A stretch of DNA of 64,000 bases from Odiellus spinosus. Lineage: Eukaryota; Arthropoda; Arachnida; Opiliones; Phalangiidae. The notes under the pieces are model-generated. The model worked only from the letters and a program-made list of their open reading frames with translations, made no database searches and was not told the DNA's origin. The position numbers were made by a program, and so were the translations under genes. Location of the stretch: positions 744,001 to 808,000 of the forward strand of contig OY987238.1 of NCBI GenBank assembly GCA_963920705.1, given 5' to 3'. Each line of letters opens with the position of its first letter. Position 1 is the first letter of the stretch. Below, piece by piece: positions 39,172 to 50,820 of this stretch.

Positions 39172-42100
39172 AGTATAGATTCACAAATTTCCCAAGTATA
39201 GATTCACAAATTTCCCAAGTATAGATCCACCAATTTCCCAAGTATAGATTCACCAATTTCCCAAGTATAGATTCACAAATTTCCCAAGTATAGATTCACA
39301 AATTTCCGAAGTATAGATTCACAAATTTCCCAAGCATAGATTCACAAATTTTCCAAGTATTGATTCATAAATTTCCCAAGTAGAGATTCACAAATTTTCC
39401 AAGTATAGATTCACAAATTTCCCAAGTATAGATTCACAAATTTGCAAAGTATAGATCCACCAATTTCCCAAATATAGATCCACCAATTTCCCAAGTATAT
39501 ATTGACAAATTTCCCAAGTATAGATTCACAAATTTTCCAAGTATAGATTCTCAAATTTCCCAAGTATAGATTCACAAATTTTCCAAGTATATATTCACAA
39601 ATTTTCCAAGTATAGATTCACAAATTTTCCAAGTATAGATTCACAAATTTCCCAAGTATAGATTCACAAATTTCCCAAGTATAGATCCACCAATTATCCA
39701 AGTATAGATTCACAAATTTTCAAAGTATAGATTCACAAATTTTCCAAGTATAGATTCACAAATTTCCCAAGTATAGATCCACCAATTTCCCAAGTATAGA
39801 TTCACATATTTCCCAAGTATAGATTCACAAATTTCCCAAGTATAGATTCACAAATTTCCCAAGTATAGATTCACAAATTTTCCAAGTATAGATTCACAAA
39901 TTTTCCAAGTATAGATTCACAAATTTCCCAAGCATAGATTCACAAATTTCCCAAGCATAGATTCAGAAATTTCCCAAGTAGAGATTCACAAATTTTCCAA
40001 GTATAGATTCACAAATTTCCCAAGTATAGATACACAAATTTGCAAAGTATAGATCCACCAATTTCCCAAGTATAGATCCACCAATTTCCCAAGTATAGAT
40101 TCACAAATTTTCCAAGTATAGATTCACAAATTTTCCAAGTATAGATTCACAAATTTCCCAAATATAGATTCACAAATTTTCCAAGTATAGATTCACAAAT
40201 TTCCCAAGTATAGATTCACAAATTTCCGAAGCATAGATTCACAAATTTCCCAAGTATAGATCCACAAATTTCCCAAGTATAGATTGACAAATTTCCCAAG
40301 TATAGATTCACAAATTTTCCAAGTATAGATTCACAAATTTTCAAAGTTTAGATTCACAAATTTTCCAAGTATAGATTCACAAATTTTCCAAGTATTGATT
40401 CACAAATTTACCAAGTATAGATTCACAAATTTCCCAAGTATAGATCCACCAATTTCACAAATATATCCACCAATTTCCCAAGTATTCAATTCAATTCAAT
40501 TTAATTAAGTCCAACTTTGATACACTTCAGGTTATACAGTTCAAATATAACACATATTTCCCAAGTATAGATTCACATATTTCCCAAGTATAGATTCACA
40601 AATTTCCGAAGCATAGATTCACAAATTTTCCAAGTATAGATTCACAAATTTTCCAAGTATAGATTCACAAATTTCCCAAATATAGATTCACAAATTTCCC
40701 AAGTATAGATTCCAAAATTTTCCAAGTATAGATTCACAAATTATCCAAGTATAGATTCACAAATTATCCAAGTATAGATTCACAAATTTTCAAAGTATAG
40801 ATTCACAAATTTTCCAAGTATAGATTCACAAATTTCCCAAGTATAGATTCACAAATTTTCCAAGTATAGATTCACAAATTTCCCAAGCATAGATTCACAA
40901 ATTTTCCAAGTATAGATTCATAAATTTCCCAAGTAGAGATTCACAAATTTTCCAAGTATAGATTCACAAATTTCCCAAGTATAGATTCACAAATTTGCAA
41001 AGTATAGATCCACCAATTTCCCAAGTATAGATCCACCAATTTCCCAAGTATATATTGACAAATTTCCCAAGTATAGATTCACAAATTTTCCAAGTATAGA
41101 TTCTCAAATTTCCCAAGTATAGATTCACAAATTTTCCAAGTATAGATTCACAAATTTTCCAAGTATAGATTCACAAATTTTCCAAGTATAGATTCACAAA
41201 TTTCCCACGTATAGATTCACAAATTTCCCAAGTATAGATCCACCAATTATCCAAGTATAGATTCACAAATTTTCAAAGTATAGATTCACAAATTTTCCAA
41301 GTATAGATTCACAAATTTCCCAAGTATAGATCCACCAATTTCCCAAGTATAGATTCACATATTTCCCAAGTATAGATTCACAAATTTCCCAAGTATAGAT
41401 TCACAAATTTCCCAAGTATAGATTCACAAATTTTCCAAGTATAGATTCACAAATTTTCCAAGTATAGATTCACAAATTTCCCAAGCATAGATTCACAAAT
41501 TTTCCAAGTATAGATTCACAAATTTCCCAAGCATAGATTCATAAATTTCCCAAGTAGAGATTCACAAATTTTCCAAGTATAGATTCACAAATTTCCCAAG
41601 TATAGATACACAAATTTGCAAAGTATAGATCCACCAATTTCCCAAGTATAGATCCACCAATTTCCCAAGTATAGATTCACAAATTTTCCAAGTATAGATT
41701 CACAAATTTCCGAAGCATAGATTCACAAATTTTCCAAGTATAGATTCACAAATTTTCCAAGTATAGATTCACAAATTTCCCAAATATAGATTCACAAATT
41801 TCCCAAGTATAGATTCCAAAATTTTCCAAGTATAGATTCACAAATTATCCAAGTATAGATTCACAAATTATCCAAGTATAGATTCACAAATTTTCAAAGT
41901 ATAGATTCACAAATTTTCCAAGTATAGATTCACAAATTTCCCAAGTATAGATTCACAAATTTCCCAAGTATAGATCCACCAATTTCCCAAGTATAGATTT
42001 ACCAATTTCCCAAGTATAGATTCACAAATTTCCCAAGTATAGATTCACAAATTTCCGAAGTATAGATTCACAAATTTTCCAAGTATAGATTCACAAATTT

Positions 42101-42199
42101 TCCAAGTATAGATTCACAAATTTTCCAAGTATAGATTCTCAAATTTCCCAAGTATAGATTCACAAATTTCCCAAGTAGAGATTCACAAATTTTCCAAGT
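39172..42199 (+). repeat. Insert-bearing HORs, mixed order
   Basis: Satellite units with one insert (40,485) and GATACAC markers near 40,029 and 41,605. Local features are GTATTGATTC near 39,360 and 40,395, GTATATATTGAC near 39,497 and 41,049, and a CpG in CCCACGTATAG near 41,207. The GATTCCAAAATTTTCC marker recurs at 40,710 and 41,814. No gene. Confidence 0.85.
40485..40550 (+). repeat. Non-satellite insert, copy 13 (66 bp)
   Basis: 66-bp form but with the intact CACATATTTCCC downstream flank, unlike the other 66-bp copies. It lies 456 bp after the marker at 40,029 (one unit short of the usual 479). Confidence 0.95.
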
Positions 42200-43279
42200 A
42201 TAGATTCACAAATTTCCCAAGTATAGATTCACAAATTTCCCAAGTATAGATTCACAAATTTGCAAAGAATAGATCCACCAATTTCCCAAGTATAGATCCA
42301 CCAATTTCCCAAGTATAGATTCACAAATTTTCCAAGTATAGATTCACAAATTTTCCAAGTATAGATTCACAAATTTCCCAAATATAGATTCACAAATTTC
42401 CCAAGTATAGATTCACAAATTTACCAAGTATAGATCCACCAATTTCCCAAGTATAGATTCACATATTTCCCAAGTATAGATTCACAAATTTCCCAAGTAT
42501 AGATTCACAAATTTCCCAAGTATAGATTCACAAATTTTCCAAGTATAGATTCACAAATTTTCCAAGTATAGATTCACAAATTTCCCAAGCATAGATTCAC
42601 AAATTTTCCAAGTATAGATTCACAAATTTCCCAAGCATAGATTCATAAATTTCCCAAGTAGAGATTCACAAATTTTCCAAGTATAGATTCACAAATTTCC
42701 CAAGTATAGATACACAAATTTGCAAAGTATAGATCCACCAATTTCCCTATTATAGATCCACCAATTTCCCAAGTATAGATTCACAAATTTTCCAAGTATA
42801 GATTCACAAATTTTCCAAGTATAGATTCACAAATTTCCCAAATATAGATTCACAAATTTTCCAAGTATAGATTCACAAATTTCTCAAGTATAGATTCACA
42901 AATTTCCGAAGCATAGATTCACAAATTTCCCAAGTATAGATCCACAAATTTCCCAAGTATAGATTGACAAATTTCCCAAGTATAGATTCACAAATTTTCC
43001 AAGTATAGATTCACAAATTTCCCAAGTATAGATTCACAAATTTTCAAAGTTTAGATTCACAAATTTTCCAAGTATAGATTCACAAATTTTCCAAGTATAG
43101 ATTCACAAATTTCCCAAGTATAGATTCACAAATTTCCCAAGTATAGATCCACCAATTTCACAAATATATCCACCAATTTCCCAAGTATTCAATTCAATTC
43201 AATTCAATTTAATTTAATTAAGTCCAACTTTGATACACTTCAGGTTATACAGTTCAAATATAACACATATTTCCCAAGT
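42200..43279 (+). repeat. 1,080-bp tandem duplication, copy A
   Basis: Line-by-line comparison with 43,280-44,359 shows one difference (42,476 A against 43,556 G). It carries CAAAGAATAG, CCCTATTATAG, the GATACAC marker at 42,709 and a 76-bp insert. Near identity implies a very recent duplication, or an assembly artefact. Confidence 0.93.
43188..43263 (+). repeat. Non-satellite insert, copy 14 (76 bp)
   Basis: 76-bp form, 479 bp after the GATACAC marker at 42,709, identical to the copy 1,080 bp downstream. Confidence 0.95.
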
Positions 43280-44359
43280 ATAGATTCACAAATTTCCCAA
43301 GTATAGATTCACAAATTTCCCAAGTATAGATTCACAAATTTGCAAAGAATAGATCCACCAATTTCCCAAGTATAGATCCACCAATTTCCCAAGTATAGAT
43401 TCACAAATTTTCCAAGTATAGATTCACAAATTTTCCAAGTATAGATTCACAAATTTCCCAAATATAGATTCACAAATTTCCCAAGTATAGATTCACAAAT
43501 TTACCAAGTATAGATCCACCAATTTCCCAAGTATAGATTCACATATTTCCCAAGTGTAGATTCACAAATTTCCCAAGTATAGATTCACAAATTTCCCAAG
43601 TATAGATTCACAAATTTTCCAAGTATAGATTCACAAATTTTCCAAGTATAGATTCACAAATTTCCCAAGCATAGATTCACAAATTTTCCAAGTATAGATT
43701 CACAAATTTCCCAAGCATAGATTCATAAATTTCCCAAGTAGAGATTCACAAATTTTCCAAGTATAGATTCACAAATTTCCCAAGTATAGATACACAAATT
43801 TGCAAAGTATAGATCCACCAATTTCCCTATTATAGATCCACCAATTTCCCAAGTATAGATTCACAAATTTTCCAAGTATAGATTCACAAATTTTCCAAGT
43901 ATAGATTCACAAATTTCCCAAATATAGATTCACAAATTTTCCAAGTATAGATTCACAAATTTCTCAAGTATAGATTCACAAATTTCCGAAGCATAGATTC
44001 ACAAATTTCCCAAGTATAGATCCACAAATTTCCCAAGTATAGATTGACAAATTTCCCAAGTATAGATTCACAAATTTTCCAAGTATAGATTCACAAATTT
44101 CCCAAGTATAGATTCACAAATTTTCAAAGTTTAGATTCACAAATTTTCCAAGTATAGATTCACAAATTTTCCAAGTATAGATTCACAAATTTCCCAAGTA
44201 TAGATTCACAAATTTCCCAAGTATAGATCCACCAATTTCACAAATATATCCACCAATTTCCCAAGTATTCAATTCAATTCAATTCAATTTAATTTAATTA
44301 AGTCCAACTTTGATACACTTCAGGTTATACAGTTCAAATATAACACATATTTCCCAAGT
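43280..44359 (+). repeat. 1,080-bp tandem duplication, copy B
   Basis: Second copy; carries CAAGTGTAG at 43,551-43,559 as the one difference found. It ends at the insert at 44,268-44,343 and its flank, after which GATTCACATATTT replaces GATTCACAAATTT. Confidence 0.93.
44268..44343 (+). repeat. Non-satellite insert, copy 15 (76 bp), the last one
   Basis: 76-bp form, 479 bp after the GATACAC marker at 43,789. No further insert occurs in the remaining 19.6 kb. Confidence 0.95.
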
Positions 44360-47300
44360 ATAGATTCACATATTTCCCAAGTATAGATTCACAAATTTCC
44401 GAAGCATAGATTCACAAATTTTCCAAGTATAGATTCACAAATTTTCCAAGTATAGATTCACAAATTTCCCAAATATAGATTCACAAATTTCCCAAGTATA
44501 GATTCCAAAAATTTCCAAGTATAGATTCACAAATTATCCAAGTATAAATTCACAAATTATCCAAGTATAGATTCACAAATTTTCAAAGTATAGATTCACA
44601 AATTTTCCAAGTATAGATTCACAAATTTTACAAGTATAGATTCACCAATTTCCCAAGTATAGATTCACAAATTTCCCAAGTATAGATTCACAAATTTCCG
44701 AAGTATAGATTCACAAATTTCCCAAGCATAGATTCACAAATTTTCCAAGTATAGATTCATAAATTTCCCAAGTAGAGATTCACAAATTTTCCAAGTATAG
44801 ATTCACAAATTTCCCAAGTATAGATTCACAAATTTGCAAAGTATAGATCCACCAATTTCCCAAGTATAGATCCACCAATTTCCCAAGTATATATTCACAA
44901 ATTTTCCAAGTATAGATTCACAAATTTTCCAAGTATAGATTCACAAATTTTCCAAGTATAGATTCACAAATTTCCCAAATATAGATTCACAAATTTTCCA
45001 AGTATAGATTCACAAATTTCCCAAGTATAGATTCTCAAATTTCCGAAGTATAGATTCACAAATTTCCCAAGTATAGATTGACAAATTTCCCAAGTATAGA
45101 TTCACAAATTATCCAAGTATAAATTCACAAATTATCCAAGTATAGATTCACAAATTTTCAAAGTATAGATTCACAAATTTTCCAAGTAGAGATTCACAAA
45201 TTTTCCAAGTATAGATTCACAAATTTTCCAAGTATAGATTCACAAATTCCCCAAGTATAGATTCACATATTTCCGAAGTATAGATTCACAAATTTTCCAA
45301 GTATAGATTCACAAATTTTCCAAGTATAGATTCACAAATTTCCCAAGTATAGATTCCAAAATTTTCCAAGTATAGATTCACAAATTATCCAAGTATAGAT
45401 TCACAAATTATCCAAGTATAGATTCACAAATTTTCAAAGTATAGATTCACAAATTTTCTTAGTATAGATTCACAAATTTCCCAAGTATAGATTCACAAAT
45501 TTCCCAAGTATAGATTCACAAATTTTCCAAGTATAGATTCACAAATTTTCCAAGTATAGATTCACAAATTTACCAAGTATAGATTCACAAATTTCCCAAG
45601 TATAGATTCACAAATTTCCCAAGTATAGATCCACCAATTTCCCATATATAGATTCACCAATTTCCCAAGAATAGATTCACAAATTTCCCAAGTATAGATT
45701 CACAAATTTCCGAAGTATAGATTCACAAATTTTCCAAGTATAGATTCACAAATTTCCCAAGTATAGATCCACCAATTTCCCAAGTATAGATTCACCAATT
45801 TCCCAAGTATAGATTCACAAATTTCCCAAGTATAGATTCACAAATTTCCGAAGTATAGATTCACAAATTTTCCAAGTATAGATTCACAAATTTTCCAAGT
45901 ATAGATTCACAAATTTCTCAAGTAGAGATTCACAAATTTTCCAAGTATAGATTCACAAATTTCCCAAGTATAGATTCACAAATTTGCAAAGTATAGATCC
46001 ACCAATTTCCCAAAAATAGATCCACCAATTTCCCAAGTATAGATTCACAAATTTTCCAAGTATAGATTCACAAATTTTCCAAGTATAGATTTACAAATTT
46101 CCCAAATATAGATTCACAAATTTTCCAAGTATAGATTCACAAATTTCCCAAGTATAGATTCACAAATTTCCGAAGTATAGATTCACAAATTTCCCAAGTA
46201 TAGATCCACAAATTTCCCAAGTATATATTGACAAATTTCCCAAGTATAGATTCACAAATTTTCAAAGTTTAGATTCACAAATTTTCCAAGTATAGATCCA
46301 CAAATTTTCCAAGTATAGATTCACAAATTTCCCAAGTATAGATTCACAAATTTCCCAAGTATAGATCCACCAATTATCCAAGAATAGATTCACAAATTTT
46401 CAAAGTATAGATTCACAAATTTTCCAAGTATAGATTCACAAATTTCCCAAGTATAGATTCACAAATTTCCCAAGTATAGATTCACAAATTTTCCAAGTAG
46501 AGATTCACAAATTTTCCAAGTATAGATTCACAAATTTTCCAAGTATAGATTCACAAATTCCCCAAGTATAGATTCACATATTTCCGAAGTATAGATTCAC
46601 AAATTTTCCAAGTATAGATTCACAAATTTTCCAAGTATAGATTCACAAATTTCCCAAGTATAGATTCCAAAATTTTCCAAGTATAGATTCACAAATTATC
46701 CAAGTATAGATTCACAAATTATCCAAGTATAGATTCACAAATTTTCAAAGTATAGATTCACAAATTTTCTTAGTATAGATTCACAAATTTCCCAAGTATA
46801 GATTCACAAATTTCCCAAGTATAGATTCACAAATTTTCCAAGTATAGATTCACAAATTTTCCAAGTATAGATTCACAAATTTACCAAGTATAGATTCACA
46901 AATTTCCCAAGTATAGATTCACAAATTTCCCAAGTATAGATCCACCAATTTCCCATATATAGATTTCACCAATTTCCCAAGAATAGATTCACAAATTTCC
47001 CAAGTATAGATTCACAAATTTCCGAAGTATAGATTCACAAATTTTCCAAGTATAGATTCACAAATTTCCCAAGCATAGATTCACAAATTTTCCAAGTATA
47101 GATTCACAAATTTCCCAAGTAGAGATTCACAAATTTTTCAAGTATAGATTCACAAATTTCCCAAGTATAGATTCACAAATTTGCAAAGTATAGATCCACC
47201 AATTTCCCAAGTATAGATCCACCAATTTCCCAAGTATAGATTCACAAATTTTCCAAGTATAGATTCACAAATTTTCCAAGTATAGATTCACAAATTTCCC

Positions 47301-47600
47301 AAATATAGATTCACAAATTTTCCAAGTATAGATTCACAAATTTCCCAAGTATAGATTCACAAATTTCCGAAGTATAGATTCACAAATTTCCCAAGTATAG
47401 ATCCACAAATTTCCCAAGTATAGATTGACAAATTTCACAAGTATAGATTCACAAATTTTACAAGTATAGATTCACAAATTTCCCAAGTATAGATCCCTCA
47501 ATTATCAAAGTATAGATTCACAAATTTTCAAAGTATAGATTCACAAATTTTCCAAGTATAGATTCACAAATTTCCCAAGTATAGATTCACAAATTTCCCA
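44360..47600 (+). repeat. Insert-free HORs with TTTTCTTAG marker
   Basis: A new variant, TTTTCTTAGTATAG, appears at 45,459 and 46,770 (1,311 bp, 57 units apart). It follows the GATTCCAAAATTTTCC, ATTATCC, ATTATCC, TTTTCAAAG series. Other local variants are CCCATATATAG, CAAGAATAG and AATTCCCCAAG. A 24-bp unit (AGATTTCACC) near 46,962 breaks the 23-bp register by +1. No insert, no gene. Confidence 0.87.
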
Positions 47601-50600
47601 AGTATAGATTCACAAATTTTCCAAGTATAGATTCACAAATTTTCCAAGTATAGATTCACAAATTTTCCAAGTATAGATTCACAAATTTCCCAAGTATAGA
47701 TTCACAAATTTCCCAAGTATAGATCCACCAATTTCCCAAGTATAGATTCACAAATTTCCCAAGTATAGATTCACAAATTTTCAAAGTATAGATTCACAAA
47801 TTTCCCAAGTATAGATTCACAAATTTCCCAAGTATAGATTCACAAATTTTCAAAGTTTAGATTCACAAATTTTCCAAGTATAGATTCACAAATTTTCCAA
47901 GTATAGATTCACAAATTTCCCAAGTATAGATTCACAAATTTCCCAAGTATAGATCCACCAATTATCCAAGAATAGATTCACAAATTTTCAAAGTATAGAT
48001 TCACAAATTTTCCAAGTATAGATTCACAAATTTCCCAAGTATAGATTCACAAATTTCCCAAGTATAGATTCACAAATTTTCCAAGTAGAGATTCACAAAT
48101 TTTCCAAGTATAGATTCACAAATTTTCCAAGTATAGATTCACAAATTCCCCAAGTATAGATTCACATATTTCCGAAGTATAGATTCAAAAATTTTCCAAG
48201 TATAGATTCACAAATTTTCCAAGTATTGATTCACAAATTTTCCAAGTATAGATTCACAAATTTCCCAAGTATAGATTCCAAAATTTTCCAAGTATAGATT
48301 CACAAATTATCCAAGTATAGATTCACAAATTATCCAAGTATAGATTAACAAATTTTCAAAGTATAGATTCACAAATTTTCTTAGTATAGATTCACAAATT
48401 TCCCAAGTATAGATTCACAAATTTCCCAAGTATAGATTCACAAATTTTCCAAGTATAGATTCACAAATTTTCCAAGTATAGATTCACAAATTTACCAAGT
48501 ATAGATTCACAAATTTCCCAAGTATAGATTCACAAATTTCCCAAGTATAGATCCACCAATTTCCCATATATAGATTCACCAATTTCCCAAGAATAGATTC
48601 ACAAATTTCCCAAGTATAGATTCACAAATTTCCGAAGTATAGATTCACAAATTTTCCAAGTATAGATTCACAAATTTTCCAAGTATAGATTCACAAATTT
48701 CCCAAGCATAGATTCACAAATTTTCCAAGTATAGATTCACAAATTTCCCAAGTAGAGATTCACAAATTTTTCAAGTATAGATTCACAAATTTCCCAAGTA
48801 TAGATTCACAAATTTGCAAAGTATAGATCCACCAATTTCCCAAGTATAGATCCACCAATTTCCCAAGTATAGATTCACAAATTTTCCAAGTATAGATTCA
48901 CAAATTTTCCAAGTATAGATTCACAAATTTCCCAAATATAGATTCACAAATTTTCCAAGTATAGATTCACAAATTTCCCAAGTATAGATTCACAAATTTC
49001 CGAAGTATAGATTCACAAATTTCCCAAGTATAGATCCACAAATTTCCCAAGTATAGATTGACAAATTTCACAAGTATAGATTCACAAATTTTCCAAGTAT
49101 AGATTCACAAATTTACCAAGTATAGATCCCTCAATTATCCAAGTATAGATTCACAAATTTTCAAAGTATAGATTCACAAATTTTCCAAGTATAGATTCAC
49201 AAATTTCCCAAGTATAGATTCACAAATTTCCCAAGTATAGATTCACAAATTTTCCAAGTATAGATTCACAAATTTTCCAAGTATAGATTCACAAATTTTC
49301 CAAGTATAGATTCACAAATTTTCCAAGTATAGATTCACAAATTTCCCAAGTATAGATTCACAAATTTCCCAAGTATAGATCCACCAATTTCCCAAGTATA
49401 GATTCACATATTTCCCAAGTATAGATTCACAAATTTCCCAAGTATAGATTCACAAATTTCCGAAGTATAGATTCACAAATTTTCCAAGTATAGATTCAAA
49501 AATTTTCCAAGTATAGATTCACAAATTTCCCAAGCATAGATTCACAAATTTTCCAAGTATAGATTCACAAATTTTCCAAGTATAGATTCACAAATTTCCC
49601 AAGCATAGATTCATAAATTTCCCAAGTAGAGATTCACAAATTTTCCAAGTATAGATTCACAAATTTCCCAAGTATAGATTCACAAATTTGCAAAGTATAG
49701 ATCCACCAATTTCCCAAGTATAGATCCACCAATTTCCCAAGTATAGATTCACAAATTTTCCAAGTATAGATTCACAAATTTCCCAAGTATGGATTCACAA
49801 ATTTCCCAAGTATAGATCCACCAATTATCCAAGTATAGATTCACAAATTTTCAAAGTATAGATTCACAAATTTTCCAAGTATAGATTCACAAATTTCCCA
49901 AGTAGAGATTCACAAATTTTTCAAGTATAGACTCACAAATTTCCCAAGTATAGATTCACAAATTTTCAAAGTATAGATTCACAAATTTCCCAAGTATAGA
50001 TTCACAAATTTCCCAAGTATAGATTCACAAATTTTCAAAGTTTAGATTCACAAATTTTCCAAGTATAGATTCACAAATTTTCCAAGTATAGATTCACAAA
50101 TTTCCCAAGTATAGATTCACAAATTTCCCAAGTATAGATCCACCAATTATCCAAGAATAGATTCACAAATTTTCAAAGTATAGATTCACAAATTTTTCAA
50201 GTATAGATTCACAAATTTCCCAAGTATAGATTCACAAATTTCCCAAGTATAGATTCACAAATTTTCCAAGTAGAGATTCACAAATTTTCCAAGTATAGAT
50301 TCACAAATTTTCCAAGTATAGATTCACAAATTCCCCAAGTATAGATTCACATATTTCCGAAGTATAGATTCACAAATTTTCCAAGTATAGATTCACAAAT
50401 TTTCCAAGTATAGATTCACAAATTTCCCAAGTATAGATTCCAAAATTTTCCAAGTATAGATTCACAAATTATCCAAGTATAGATTCACAAATTATCCAAG
50501 TATAGATTCACAAATTTTCAAAGTATAGATTCACAAATTTTCTTAGTATAGATTCACAAATTTCCCAAGTATAGATTCACAAATTTCCCAAGTATAGATT

Positions 50601-50820
50601 CACAAATTTTCCAAGTATAGATTCACAAATTTTCCAAGTATAGATTCACAAATTTACCAAGTATAGATTCACAAATTTCCCAAGTATAGATTCACAAATT
50701 TCCCAAGTATAGATCCACCAATTTCCCATATATAGATTCACCAATTTCCCAAGAATAGATTCACAAATTTCCCAAGTATAGATTCACAAATTTCCGAAGT
50801 ATAGATTCACAAATTTTCCA
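47601..50820 (+). repeat. 3,220-bp tandem duplication, copy A (140 units)
   Basis: Matches 50,821-54,040 at exactly 3,220 bp. About twenty lines compared base by base were identical, including rare units GATTAAC (48,341/51,561), GTATTGATTC, TATGGATTC (ggattc at 49,791/53,011), GATCCCTCAATTATCC, TAGACTCAC and TTTTCTTAG (50,543/53,763). The 5' edge is near 47,600, where upstream identity fails. Confidence 0.92.

Noticed and set aside
14837..44343. Insert as a complete transposable element
   Set aside because: At 66-81 bp it has no visible terminal inverted repeats, no obvious target duplication and no coding capacity. Its TTCAA pentamers resemble simple-sequence tracts common in many animal genomes, including fish, but that is too weak to assign a family or species.
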